Assembly: GCA_028688225.1 (NCBI GenBank)
Contig: JAQTYQ010000005.1
Span: 1-47,500, forward strand
Origin: Opitutaceae bacterium
Lineage (GTDB): Bacteria > Verrucomicrobiota > Verrucomicrobiia > Opitutales > Opitutaceae
Reading direction: 5' to 3'
DNA length: 47,500 nucleotides
Position numbers and translations under genes: made by a program. The notes beneath the pieces are model-generated. The model was given only the letters and a program-made list of their open reading frames with translations. It was not told where the DNA came from and searched no databases. Shown piece by piece: positions 23,887 to 33,096 of this stretch (position 1 is the first letter of the stretch; each line of letters starts with the position of its first letter).

Positions 23887-25185
23887 ATGGAAACGTTGAC
23901 GCATTTCCTCCGCGGCCTGATCGGGATCGCCGCGTTTCTCGGTCTGGCCGTCCTTTTCAGCTCCAACCGCAAGGCCATTCCCTGGCGGCTGGTCGGCGCC
24001 GGCATGATCCTGCAGGTCGTGATCGCCTTTGCGGTGCTGCACCTGGCTCCGTTGCGCGCCGTGGTCGAGGCGGTGAGCCGGTTTTTCGTGGCGATCATGG
24101 GCTTCAGCAACGCCGGGGCGGAATTCCTTTTCGGCAAGCTCGTGGACGACCAGCAGGCGTGGGGCTACCTCTTCGCCTTCAAGGTGCTGCCGTCGATCAT
24201 CTTCTTCGCGGCGTTCACCTCGCTGCTCTACTACCTCGGCATCCTCCAGCGCATTGTCTACGCCTTCGCCTGGGTGATGACAAAAACGATGAACCTCTCC
24301 GGTGCGGAGAGCCTTTCCGCCTCGGCCAACATCTTCATCGGCCAAACCGAGGCGCCCTTGCTGATCAAGCCCTACCTCGCGACCATGACCCCGTCGGAGA
24401 TCCTCTGCATCATGGTCGGCGGCATGGCCACCATTGCCGGGGCCGTGATGGTGGCCTACATCAGTTTTCTGGGCGGCAACAGCGTGGAGCAGCAGGTTGT
24501 GTTCGGCATGCATCTGCTGACGGCCTCCGTCATCTCCGCCCCCGCAGCGGTGCTCACCGCCAAGATGCTGCTGCCCCAGACCGAGGAGGTGAACCGCAAC
24601 CTCGAGGTCAGCCGGGAGCGCATCGGCACCAACGTGCTCGACGCGCTGGCCAACGGCACGACCGACGGCATGCGGCTGGCCGTCAACGTCGGCGGGATGC
24701 TGCTGGTCTTCACCGCGATGATCGCCCTGACCAACTACCTGCTCAGCCACTGGATCGGCGACTGGACCGGGCTCAACGGACTCATGGCCCGGGTGAGCCA
24801 CGGCGCCTATCCGGAATTCACATTGCAGGCTTTCTTCGGCTATCTCTTTTCGCCCCTCGCCTGGCTCATGGGGATCGATTCCGGCAACCTGCTGCTGGCC
24901 GGCCAGGTCATCGGCGAAAAAACCATTCTCAACGAATTCTATGCCTATACCACGCTGGGCAAATTAAAGGCCTCGGGCGCCATCGCCGACGAGCGCGCGG
25001 TCATCATCCTCACCTACGCGCTCTGCGGGTTTTCCAACATCAGCTCGATCGGCATCCAGATCGGCGGCATCAGCGCCCTGGCCCCCAATCAACGGCCGAC
25101 CCTGGCCGCGCTGGGCGTCAGGGCCCTCATCGGCGGCAGCATCGCCTGTTTTCTCACCGCCTGCGTGGCGGCCATGCTGACGTAA
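23887..25185 (+). CDS. Concentrative nucleoside transporter (CNT/NupC family)
   Basis: Inner-membrane protein of 432 residues that imports nucleosides with Na+ or H+. The family marks are SANIFIGQTEAPLLIKPYL, GGMATIAGAVMVAYISFLG, and GFSNISSIGIQIGGISALAP, which line the substrate and ion sites. About ten helices are visible. The start is ATG 23887 (METLTHFLRG); in-frame readings further upstream overlap the divergent gene and are shadows. No nucleoside-catabolic gene adjoins it. Confidence 0.92.
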   Translation: METLTHFLRGLIGIAAFLGLAVLFSSNRKAIPWRLVGAGMILQVVIAFAVLHLAPLRAVVEAVSRFFVAIMGFSNAGAEFLFGKLVDDQQAWGYLFAFKVLPSIIFFAAFTSLLYYLGILQRIVYAFAWVMTKTMNLSGAESLSASANIFIGQTEAPLLIKPYLATMTPSEILCIMVGGMATIAGAVMVAYISFLGGNSVEQQVVFGMHLLTASVISAPAAVLTAKMLLPQTEEVNRNLEVSRERIGTNVLDALANGTTDGMRLAVNVGGMLLVFTAMIALTNYLLSHWIGDWTGLNGLMARVSHGAYPEFTLQAFFGYLFSPLAWLMGIDSGNLLLAGQVIGEKTILNEFYAYTTLGKLKASGAIADERAVIILTYALCGFSNISSIGIQIGGISALAPNQRPTLAALGVRALIGGSIACFLTACVAAMLT

Positions 25186-25446
25186 GCCCTGCCTTTGCCC
25201 AGGTGGCAGTCAGCGAAAACCGCGTCCCTCTGTTCGTACGCCGCCGTTGCCGTCCGTCGCGGGACCAATCCGGAATCGGTAACCATCTTCATGACACCGA
25301 CTTGGCGCTCCGCGAGTGGAAGGACGGTGGTGATGGGTGTTATTCATCTATCTGATTGTTGGTCGATGCAAAGTTAGCCTGCTTGATAGGCATTTGCGTG
25401 CGCCCTTAAGCTGCATGCGTACTTGGAAAGAAACCAATCCCTCCTG
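25186..25446. promoter_or_regulatory. Intergenic region upstream of the hydrogenase operon
   Basis: The 261 bp before hydC hold no gene. A weak sigma70-like pair, TTGGTC and TTGATA with an 18-bp spacer, is seen at about 25360-25389. No Shine-Dalgarno sequence is evident before the ATG at 25447. No terminator with a T-run is visible after the CNT gene. Confidence 0.25.
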
Positions 25447-26118
25447 ATGCCTCCCGAGACCATACCCACGGAACTTCCCGCCAAGCAGCTGAGCGCGTGG
25501 AAGGACGAGGAAGCCGCCCTGCTCGAATCGCTCGAGCAGATCGAGCACAAGCACGGCTTCATCCCCCGCCATATCGCCGAAGAGATTTCGCGCGTGCTCG
25601 AGGTGAAGCTCGAACGTCTGCGGCAGTTGCAGACCAAGGTCGAAAGCAACGTCCGCAAGGAAGTCGACGCCCTGGTCGCCAAATGGAAGGACGAGGAGGG
25701 CAGCCTCATCCTCATCCTGCACGAGATCGAGAACCAGCACGGCTACGTGCCGCGCGAGGTGGCGATGGAGGTGTCGCACGCCCTCGGGGTGAAGCTTGCG
25801 CGGATCTACGAGGTCCTCACCTTCTACCATTACTTCAAGCTCAAGCCGCCAGGCCGCCACAATATGGCCCTCTGCATGGGCACGGCCTGCTACCTCAAGG
25901 GCGCCGCGGCCATGCTGACGGAAGCCAAGAACCTGCTCAAGGTCGAGGAGGGCAACACCACCGCCGACCGCGAGTGGCATCTGGATGTCGTCCGCTGCAT
26001 CGGCTGCTGCGGCATGAGCCCGGCCATGGTCGTCGACGGCAAGACCTACGGCCGGCTGAACGTCACCGACGTGCCGCGCATCATCGCCCAAACCGCCCCG
26101 ACCAAGGCCGCGCCATGA
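25447..26118 (+). CDS. hydC: [FeFe]-hydrogenase subunit HydC / NuoE-like [2Fe-2S] protein with duplicated helical domain
   Basis: Protein of 223 residues. The C-terminal thioredoxin-like domain holds a [2Fe-2S] cluster: C143 and C148 (ALCMGTACYLKG) and C184 and C188 (CIGCCGMSP). The N-terminal helical domain of NuoE is present twice: residues 18-58 and 80-120 share W-K-D-E-E, I-E-x-x-H-G-[FY]-[IV]-P-R and V-K-L-x-R. NuoE/HydC proteins usually have one such unit and about 160-170 residues. It should pass electrons between the flavin subunit HydB and HydA. The start is taken at ATG 25447 rather than an upstream TTG. It overlaps hydB in ATGA (26115-26118). Confidence 0.87.
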   Translation: MPPETIPTELPAKQLSAWKDEEAALLESLEQIEHKHGFIPRHIAEEISRVLEVKLERLRQLQTKVESNVRKEVDALVAKWKDEEGSLILILHEIENQHGYVPREVAMEVSHALGVKLARIYEVLTFYHYFKLKPPGRHNMALCMGTACYLKGAAAMLTEAKNLLKVEEGNTTADREWHLDVVRCIGCCGMSPAMVVDGKTYGRLNVTDVPRIIAQTAPTKAAP

Positions 26119-28088
26119 GCAAACTTACCTTTGCCGATCTGAAGAAGTATTCCAAAACCATGGCCGACTCGGGCCCGAACTGGGTTCGCGTCAGTATGGA
26201 CACCGGCGGAATCGCCGCCGGTGCCGATTCCGTCTGCACGATCTTCGAGAAGGGGGTCGGCACCTTGGGCTTCGCGGTCGAGGTGCGCCGCGTCGGCAGC
26301 CTCGGCTATTCCTTTGCGGATCCGCTCGTGGAAGTCGCCCGTGAGGGCATGCCCCGCGTGGTGTATGGCCGCGTCGATGACGGGACCGCCCAACAAATCC
26401 TCCAGCAGCACCTGGCTGGCCGCCGGCTGCTTGACGACCATATCCTCGCCTGGCGCACCCGAGCCTTGGCCTTCGATGGCCCCACCACCTCCATTCTGGT
26501 CAAGGACACCAGCGCCGAAAAGGGTGACAAGACCCAGTTCTTCCAGTTCTCCCTGGCTGAGGAACTCAAGCGCTGCAACCTGCAGGACAAGGTGCAGGTG
26601 GTACGAGCCCTGGACATGGGCGTGTACGACGAGGGTGTGGCGGTGCAGTTCCTGCCGTCGCGCGTCACCTACTCCAACGTGCTGGCCCCCGACGTGGCCC
26701 GAATCGTCAAGATGAGTGTGCAGGGCAAAAAAATCGTCGACGCCCTGCTCTACAACAAGCCCGACAAGCAGGTGCGCGTGGTGATGCGCAACTGCGGCAA
26801 GTTCGATCCGGAGAACTTCCAGGACTGCCTGCGCTACGGCGTCTACCAGGGCCTCGCCCGGATGCTCGGTGGCATGAAGCCGGAGGACGTCATCGCCGAG
26901 CTGAAGACCAGCGGCCTGCGCGGGCGCGGCGGCGCGGGCTTCCCCACCTGGCTCAAGTGGCAGATCACCCGCGCCGTCGCGCGTAACCCCAAGTACATCA
27001 TCTGCAACGGCGACGAGGGCGACCCCGGCGCCTACATGGACCGCAGCGTGCTCGAGGGCGATCCCCACAGCGTGCTCGAAGGCCTCATCATCGCGGCCTA
27101 TGCCATCGGCGCCGCCCGCGGCTATTTCTACATCCGCGCCGAGTATCCGCTGGCCGTGCGCCGGGTGGAGAAGGCCATCGCCGAGGCACGCGCTGCCGGC
27201 CTGCTGGGCGAAAACATCCTCGGCTCCGGTTTCTCTTTCGACGCCAAGGTCCGCCTGGGTGCGGGCGCATTCGTCTGCGGTGAGGAGACCGCCCTCATCG
27301 CCTCGATCGAGGGCAGGCGCGGCAGCCCCAGCCCGCGGCCGCCCTATCCTTCCGAGCGCGGCCTGTTCGGCCAGCCCACCGCCATCAACAACGTCGAGAC
27401 GCTGGCCGCCGTGCCGGAGATCCTCGTGCGCGGCGGCGCGTGGTACGCCCAGTACGGCACCGAGAAGTCCCGCGGCACCAAGGTCTTCGCCGTCACCGGC
27501 AAGGTGCGCAATCCGCAGCTGGTCGAGGTGCCGCTCGGCGTCACGCTGCGCGACATCGTCTTCGACCTCTGCGGCGGCGTGTTCGGCGGCAAGAACATCA
27601 AGGCCGTGCAGACCGGAGGCCCCTCCGGGGGCGTCATCCCCGAACACCTGCTCAACACGCAGGTCAGCTACGAAAGTCTCCAGGAGCTCGGTTCGATCAT
27701 GGGTTCCGGCGGCATGCTCGTGATGGATCAGGACGACTCCATGGTCGAGGTGTCGCGGTTCTACCTTCGTTTCTGCGTCGACGAGTCCTGCGGCAAGTGC
27801 GCGCCGTGCCGGATCGGCGGCTACCAGATGCTGCAGATCCTCAACCGCCTGGCGCGCGGCCGCGGCGAGAAAGGCGACCTCGAGCGCGTCCGCGCGATCT
27901 CAAAGGCCATGCAAAAGGCCTCGCTCTGCGGACTCGGGCAGACCGCGCCCAACCCGGTGCTCTCCGCCCTCCGCTACTTCGAGCCCGAGTTCAAGGCCTA
28001 CCTTGAGGGCGGCGTCAGTTACGCGCGCAAGATGTCCGCGAGCCGCCCGGCCGAACCCGTCCCCGCCGCCGAACCCGCCAACGCCTGA
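26115..28088 (+). CDS. hydB: [FeFe]-hydrogenase flavin subunit HydB / NuoF-like
   Basis: Protein of 657 residues. From about 245 it is a standard NuoF core: GLRGRGGAGFPTWLKW (NADH), CNGDEGDPGAYMDR (FMN), CGEETALIASIEGRRG, and the N3-type [4Fe-4S] cluster C559, C562, C565 and C605. In front lie two thioredoxin-like ferredoxin domains (about 22-110 and 124-215). Both lack the cluster cysteines; the usual GTCG and CxGxC motifs read DTGG and SLGYS in the first. The C-terminal 2[4Fe-4S] ferredoxin known from Thermotoga-type HydB is absent, replaced by a short Pro/Ala tail. It is the flavin site for NAD(H) and perhaps for bifurcation with ferredoxin. Coupled to hydC; hydA starts 5 bp after. Confidence 0.88.
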   Translation: MSKLTFADLKKYSKTMADSGPNWVRVSMDTGGIAAGADSVCTIFEKGVGTLGFAVEVRRVGSLGYSFADPLVEVAREGMPRVVYGRVDDGTAQQILQQHLAGRRLLDDHILAWRTRALAFDGPTTSILVKDTSAEKGDKTQFFQFSLAEELKRCNLQDKVQVVRALDMGVYDEGVAVQFLPSRVTYSNVLAPDVARIVKMSVQGKKIVDALLYNKPDKQVRVVMRNCGKFDPENFQDCLRYGVYQGLARMLGGMKPEDVIAELKTSGLRGRGGAGFPTWLKWQITRAVARNPKYIICNGDEGDPGAYMDRSVLEGDPHSVLEGLIIAAYAIGAARGYFYIRAEYPLAVRRVEKAIAEARAAGLLGENILGSGFSFDAKVRLGAGAFVCGEETALIASIEGRRGSPSPRPPYPSERGLFGQPTAINNVETLAAVPEILVRGGAWYAQYGTEKSRGTKVFAVTGKVRNPQLVEVPLGVTLRDIVFDLCGGVFGGKNIKAVQTGGPSGGVIPEHLLNTQVSYESLQELGSIMGSGGMLVMDQDDSMVEVSRFYLRFCVDESCGKCAPCRIGGYQMLQILNRLARGRGEKGDLERVRAISKAMQKASLCGLGQTAPNPVLSALRYFEPEFKAYLEGGVSYARKMSASRPAEPVPAAEPANA

Positions 28089-28093
28089 TTCCC

Positions 28094-29899
28094 ATGGTTG
28101 CCACCGCCACCCCCCCTTCTGCTCCGCCCGCCATCGGCTCCGACACCGCGGCGCGAGTCAGCCTCAAGATCAACGGCCTGCCCGTCACCGTGCCGGCCGG
28201 CACGACCATCCTCGAGGCCGCCCGCCAGGTGCAGGTGAAAATCCCCACTCTGTGCAAAAACGACGACCTGCAGCCGACCGCGGCTTGCGGCCTGTGCATC
28301 GTCCAGGTCGCGAAGCAGCCGCGCATGTCGCGCGCCTGCTGCACCCCCGTCGTCGAGGGCATGGAGATCACCACCCACAGCGGCGAACTCACCGAGATCC
28401 GCCGCACGGTGCTCGAATTGCTGCTCTCGACGCATCCCAACAGCTGCCTCACCTGCGGCCGCAACGGCACGTGCGAGTTGCAGGCGCTCGCCTCCGACTT
28501 CGGCATCCGCACCGAGAATATCAAGCGCATCGTCACTCCGGTCCCGCCCGATACCTCCAACGGCTCCATCATCATCGACTTCACCAAATGCGTGAAATGC
28601 GGCCGCTGCGTGCAGGTCTGCCAGGAGGTGCAGGATGTCTGGGCGCTCTCCTTTCTCGACCGCGGCATCAACACCCGCATGGCCCCCGCCGGCGACATCA
28701 CCCTCGCCGAGTCGCCCTGCGTGAAGTGCGGCCAGTGCTCCAACCACTGCCCGACCGGGGCCATCGTCGAAAACGACGAGACCGCCGCCGTCTGGGAGGC
28801 GCTGCATAATCCGAATAAACACTGCGTCGTCCAGATCGCCCCCGCCGTGCGCGTGGCCATCGGCGAGGCATTCGGCCTGCCACCCGGCACCAACCTCACC
28901 GGCAAGCTCTACACCGCGCTGCGCCGCCTCGGGTTCAAGGCCGTCTTCGACACCAACTTTTCCGCCGACCTCACCATCATGGAGGAGGCCAGCGAGTTCG
29001 TGGAGCGTTTCGTCCACAAGCGTGGCCAGCTCCCGCTCATCACCTCCTGCTGCCCGTCGTGGACCGACTTCATGGAGAAGATGCACTACGATTTCATCGA
29101 CAACTTCTCCACGGCCAAGTCGCCGCAACAGATGCTCGGCGTGCTTGCCAAGACCTACTATGCGCAGAAACTCGGCCTGGATCCCGCCAAGGTGTACGTC
29201 GCATCGATCATGCCCTGCACGGCCAAAAAGTTTGAGCTCGAGCGCACCCATGAAATGTACGCCTCGGGGCATATTGACGTCGACCTCGCCCTCACCACCC
29301 GCGAACTGGCCCGCCTGATCAAGCAGTCCGGCCTCGATTTCCTCAACCTGCCCGACGGCGAGGCCGACAGCATCCTCGGCGACTACACCGGCGCGGGCGC
29401 GCTGTTCGGCGTGACCGGCGGCGTGATGGAGGCCGCGCTGCGCACCGCGTACTACTTTGTCACCGGGCACAATCTCGAACAGATCGAGTTTGAGTCCGTG
29501 CGCGGCCTGCAGGGCGTGAAGCAGGCCGCCATCACCATCAACGGTTCGACGATCCGCGTCGCCGTGGCCCACGGCCTGGCCAACGTGGAAAACGTCCTGG
29601 AGGAAGTCCGGGCCGCGCGGGCCGCCGGCCGGGAGCCGCCGGTGCATTTCATCGAGGTCATGGCCTGCCCCGGCGGCTGCATCGGCGGCGGCGGCCAGCC
29701 GTACGGCGTGAACGGCGAGGTGCGAGCCCGGCGCGCCGCCGGCCTCTACCAGCACGACCGCGACCGCCGCCTGCGTTTCTCGCACGAGAACCCCGAGGTG
29801 AAGCGCCTCTACGACGAATTCCTCGGCCGGCCGCTGAGCCACAAGGCCCACGAGCTGCTGCACACGCGCTACACGGCCCGGCCGATGTACAAACGGTGA
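28094..29899 (+). CDS. hydA: [FeFe] hydrogenase catalytic subunit HydA
   Basis: Enzyme of 601 residues for reversible H2 formation. Domains in order: a [2Fe-2S] ferredoxin (C54, C65, C68, C82 or C83), a His-Cys3 [4Fe-4S] site (H114, C118, C121, C127), two [4Fe-4S] clusters (C166, C169, C172, C176; C209, C212, C215, C219), then the H-cluster domain. H-cluster motifs are complete: L1 TSCCPSW (C319, and proton-transfer C320), L2 MPCTAKKFE (C375), L3 MACPGGCIGGGGQP (C525, C529). The C-terminal part (HELLHTRY) is small-subunit-like. This layout is that of group A soluble enzymes, here paired with HydB and HydC. Maturases HydE, HydF and HydG are not in the window. It overlaps the following gene in GTGA. 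Confidence 0.95.
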   Translation: MVATATPPSAPPAIGSDTAARVSLKINGLPVTVPAGTTILEAARQVQVKIPTLCKNDDLQPTAACGLCIVQVAKQPRMSRACCTPVVEGMEITTHSGELTEIRRTVLELLLSTHPNSCLTCGRNGTCELQALASDFGIRTENIKRIVTPVPPDTSNGSIIIDFTKCVKCGRCVQVCQEVQDVWALSFLDRGINTRMAPAGDITLAESPCVKCGQCSNHCPTGAIVENDETAAVWEALHNPNKHCVVQIAPAVRVAIGEAFGLPPGTNLTGKLYTALRRLGFKAVFDTNFSADLTIMEEASEFVERFVHKRGQLPLITSCCPSWTDFMEKMHYDFIDNFSTAKSPQQMLGVLAKTYYAQKLGLDPAKVYVASIMPCTAKKFELERTHEMYASGHIDVDLALTTRELARLIKQSGLDFLNLPDGEADSILGDYTGAGALFGVTGGVMEAALRTAYYFVTGHNLEQIEFESVRGLQGVKQAAITINGSTIRVAVAHGLANVENVLEEVRAARAAGREPPVHFIEVMACPGGCIGGGGQPYGVNGEVRARRAAGLYQHDRDRRLRFSHENPEVKRLYDEFLGRPLSHKAHELLHTRYTARPMYKR

Positions 29900-30813
29900 C
29901 CGGCGCCCTCCTCACCGCGCTGTTCTTCGCCGGCAACGCCGTGTGCGCACGACGGGCGGCGCTGCATTACGGCGGCACCGAGGGCAACTTTCTGCGGCTG
30001 CTCCTCGCCGTCGCGCTCCTCGGCGCATGGGCGCACGCCGCCGGCCAGGGATTCGGCGGCGGGGCCTTCGCCTGGTTCTTTGTGAGCGGCTGCGTCGGCT
30101 TCGGGCTCGGCGGACTCACGATGTTTCACGCCCTGCCGCTCCTCGGATCCAACCTCAGCATGCTCATCGTCCAATGCGGCTCCGCCGTGGCCGCAGCCCT
30201 CGTCGAATGGCTCTGGCTTGGCACCCGCCTCTCGGCCGCGCAGGCCGGCCTCGCCGCGCTGACCCTGGCTGGCGTGATCATCGGTCTCATGGGCCCTCTA
30301 CGTCCCAAAGGACCGATGCCGGCGCAGCCCCGGTTTGCCGCCGGCATCGTGTTCGCCGTGATCTCCGCCTGTGCGCAGGGCGGCAGCGCCGTCATGAGCC
30401 GGCGGGCCTTCGCCGTGCTGCACGGACACGGTTTTTTCATGGACGCGGCCACGTCGGCCTATCAGCGCGCGCTCGGCGGCCTGGCCGTCGGCGTGCTGGC
30501 GCTGCTCCTCATCCGCCTCGGGCCGACGGCACAACGACCGGCGGCGGATCTTCCGCCGGTTCCGGCCGCGGCGGTGCCGCCGTGGGTCTGGGTCATCCTC
30601 AACACGCTGCTCGGCCCCGTGCTCGGCGTGACGTGCTACCAATGGGCGCTGCGCTCGACGCCGGCCGGCCTGGTGCTGCCGATCGTCGCCACCGCGCCGC
30701 TGCTGACGGTGCCCGTCGCCCGGTTGCTTGAGCACAGCCGGCCCACGCCGCGTTACTGGCTTGGCGCCGTGCTCGCCGTCCTGGGCGCCGCCGGCCTGAC
30801 CGTGGTCAAATGA
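29896..30813 (+). CDS. EamA/DMT-superfamily transporter
   Basis: Inner-membrane protein of 305 residues with about ten helices in two EamA-type halves (first half around MTGALLTALFFAGNAVCARRAAL; second starting about AGIVFAVISACAQGGSAVMSRRAF). The start is GTG at 29896, overlapping the hydA stop as GTGA. Its stop overlaps the next start as ATGA, so it is embedded in the hydrogenase operon. DMT transporters move small metabolites or export amino acids and nucleotides; the substrate here is unknown. Its coupling with hydrogenase and an outer-membrane receptor hints at a nutrient needed for the enzyme, but this is guilt by association. Confidence 0.83.
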   Translation: MTGALLTALFFAGNAVCARRAALHYGGTEGNFLRLLLAVALLGAWAHAAGQGFGGGAFAWFFVSGCVGFGLGGLTMFHALPLLGSNLSMLIVQCGSAVAAALVEWLWLGTRLSAAQAGLAALTLAGVIIGLMGPLRPKGPMPAQPRFAAGIVFAVISACAQGGSAVMSRRAFAVLHGHGFFMDAATSAYQRALGGLAVGVLALLLIRLGPTAQRPAADLPPVPAAAVPPWVWVILNTLLGPVLGVTCYQWALRSTPAGLVLPIVATAPLLTVPVARLLEHSRPTPRYWLGAVLAVLGAAGLTVVK

Positions 30814-32870
30814 GCCTCCGCTTCACCCTCGCAATCTGCCTGCTGGCGGCCGGCATCGGCCGCGCCCAGCCGGCCGCGCCCACCACCGGAGACGAACCGG
30901 TCCGCCTCGACCGGATGACTGTGTGGGGCGAAGCCGCGCCCGGTTTGCTGGACATCCTGCCCGGGCAACTCGAATGGAGCGTGCCTCCCAGCATGGCTGC
31001 CGCGGCGGAGACGATCCCGGGACTGGCCATGCACCACATGGGCGCCGCCGCGGCCGAGCCGCTGCTGCGCGGTCTCGGGTCCGACCGCGTGGTGACCATC
31101 CTCGACGGCTTGCCGCTGCCCAGCGCCTCCCCCACCCGCACGGCCTCCCCGCTTGCGCTGATCGCCGCCGGCCTGTCGGCCAGGCTGGATGTCAGCAAGT
31201 CGCTATCCTCGGTCACCCTCGGCCCCGCTGCCAACGCAGGCTATATCAGCCTGTCGCTGGAGGACAGGCCCTATACGACCGATAGGACCTATGCCGCCAC
31301 TGCCTGGAATTCCGACCGGGAGGGAGGCGCCGTGCTGGCCCTCGCAACCGCCATGCAGGGCGTCTGGAACATCCGCGCGGCCCTGGCCGCGCATCGCCTG
31401 GGTGACTATTCCGCCGGCGACGGCACGGTGGTTCCCGCCGGCAATCGCGACGCGGGGGCGGCGCTGCATTTCGACTGGCGGCCGGATCTGCAGCACCGGC
31501 TTCGTCTCGGCGCGCTGTTCTCCCGCCAGGAACTCGCGGTGAACTCCGCGCTGCCGCTCGATACCCGCAACACCAACACCGCCGCTTTCACGAGTAAATA
31601 TGACTGGGCCGTCTCCGACCAGACCTGGATCGATACCCGCTTCGGTGTGGGCACCACCCGGCCCCATCTCGACAACACCCGGCGGCCCGTGCCCTCACGC
31701 ATCACCGCCGACGGCCGGACGCTCAGCCTGGCAGCCGGCGTTGCCCTCCGGCACAAAACCGCGGGCGGCGATGAGATCACCGCCGGCATGGACGCCACGC
31801 GGGAAGAGCGGCGTCTCGCCCGGAAGCGTCCGGGCGCGGTCGACCTGCTCTGGCCCGACCTGGGGCAGGACGATATCGGCGGATATGCCGAGTTCACCCG
31901 GACCCTGACTCCCGGCTGGAAGCTCCGCCTCGGCGCACGGCTTGATGCCGCCCATAGTGAAGCGCGCGCCGCGGACGGACTGGCCTTCAGCCGCTCCATC
32001 CGCGATCTCTATGTCGCCTACAACGGCCCCGACGCTGTCCAGACCTCGCGGAACGACATCGCCGGCGCGGCCAACGCCCTCCTCACCGGCCGGCTCTCGG
32101 CGGCCGTCACCACCTCGCTCGGCGCGGGCTTCAGCCGGCAGCCGCCCGGAGCCAGCGAACGCTACCGGGCTTTTTCCGATGCGCTCGGCGGCGGCTATGA
32201 AATCGGCAATCCCGCAGCCGGCGCCGAGGACAAATACGAGCTCGCCTGGAGCCTGCGCTGGCAGCAGCAGAAATTCACGGTCAATCTCGATGTGTTCGCC
32301 AGCCATCTGCCCAATTACCTGCACCGCACGCGCGTAGGCACGACCATGCCGCCCCTGCCACCGGCGGCCATCGTGTACGGATACCGCTCGACGGAAGCGA
32401 TGTTTCTGGGTGGCGAATTCGAAGTGCTGTGGCAGCCCGCCCCGGATACTTGGTGGCGGCTGGCTGCAGCCAGCGTCGAGGGCACTGACCGCATTGCGCA
32501 TCGCCGCCTGCCGGAAATTCCACCGGCCACGCTCACGCTCGCCGCCGGTCGGATCTGGTCAGGAGCCGGCCTCAAGCCCTGGGCCGAGTTTGGGCTGCGC
32601 GCCGCCGCCTCACAGCATAATCCCGCTCCCGACGAGATGCCGGTGTTTGCCAACACCTCGGAATTCACCTTGGGAAACATCCGCGGGGGCCTGACGTGGC
32701 GCAGTCTGCGGATCGTGCTCTCCGTCGAAAACGTCTTCGACCGGCTTTACTACGACTATCTCACACCGCCCGCAGGATCCGCGCCGGCCAGCGGGACGCT
32801 GCGTCCCGGCGCGCGCATTCCCGGCCCCGGCCGGACCTTCACGCTGACGCTGAGCTACGGTCTGCCTTGA
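30810..32870 (+). CDS. TonB-dependent outer-membrane receptor
   Basis: Protein of 686 residues. Signal peptide about 1-19 (LAICLLAAGIGRA), TonB-box-like stretch RLDRMTVWGEA (about 32-42), a plug domain (about 50-150; LLRGLGSDRVVTILDGLPL, GPAANAGYISLSLE), and a 22-strand-type barrel ending in TFTLTLSYGLP. It imports a substrate across the outer membrane with TonB energy; metal complexes are common for this size class. It is the last gene of the operon hydC-hydB-hydA-EamA-receptor, coupled by ATGA to the EamA gene. No FUR-type or riboswitch sequence could be recognised upstream, because it has no promoter region of its own. Confidence 0.88.
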   Translation: MSLRFTLAICLLAAGIGRAQPAAPTTGDEPVRLDRMTVWGEAAPGLLDILPGQLEWSVPPSMAAAAETIPGLAMHHMGAAAAEPLLRGLGSDRVVTILDGLPLPSASPTRTASPLALIAAGLSARLDVSKSLSSVTLGPAANAGYISLSLEDRPYTTDRTYAATAWNSDREGGAVLALATAMQGVWNIRAALAAHRLGDYSAGDGTVVPAGNRDAGAALHFDWRPDLQHRLRLGALFSRQELAVNSALPLDTRNTNTAAFTSKYDWAVSDQTWIDTRFGVGTTRPHLDNTRRPVPSRITADGRTLSLAAGVALRHKTAGGDEITAGMDATREERRLARKRPGAVDLLWPDLGQDDIGGYAEFTRTLTPGWKLRLGARLDAAHSEARAADGLAFSRSIRDLYVAYNGPDAVQTSRNDIAGAANALLTGRLSAAVTTSLGAGFSRQPPGASERYRAFSDALGGGYEIGNPAAGAEDKYELAWSLRWQQQKFTVNLDVFASHLPNYLHRTRVGTTMPPLPPAAIVYGYRSTEAMFLGGEFEVLWQPAPDTWWRLAAASVEGTDRIAHRRLPEIPPATLTLAAGRIWSGAGLKPWAEFGLRAAASQHNPAPDEMPVFANTSEFTLGNIRGGLTWRSLRIVLSVENVFDRLYYDYLTPPAGSAPASGTLRPGARIPGPGRTFTLTLSYGLP

Positions 32871-33096
32871 GCGGGGCCGGGCGCGCCCACCCGCAACCCG
32901 ACATCCAGCTTCTGAAAACTGTAGGGGCGCAGGCTTGCCCGTTCGACTTCGCTCAGGGCCTTGAGCCTGTCGAGAGGCTGCGCCCGAACCCTTCAAGGGC
33001 GCGACCAGCCTTCGCGCGAGGCTACGGCCTGGCAGACAAGATCGCGCCCCTGCCAAAACCGAAAGATCGTTGCGGCAAGAGATTTTCGGGTCGCCG
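32871..33096. repeat. Intergenic segment with a TCGAC/GTCGA hairpin repeat
   Basis: No gene. Around 32942-32974 there is a nested hairpin: TCGAC (32943-32947) with GTCGA (32969-32973), and inside it GCTCA (32951-32955) with TGAGC (32962-32966). The right half resembles the sequence inside the cysteine desulfurase gene near 18318-18334. Confidence 0.6.
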
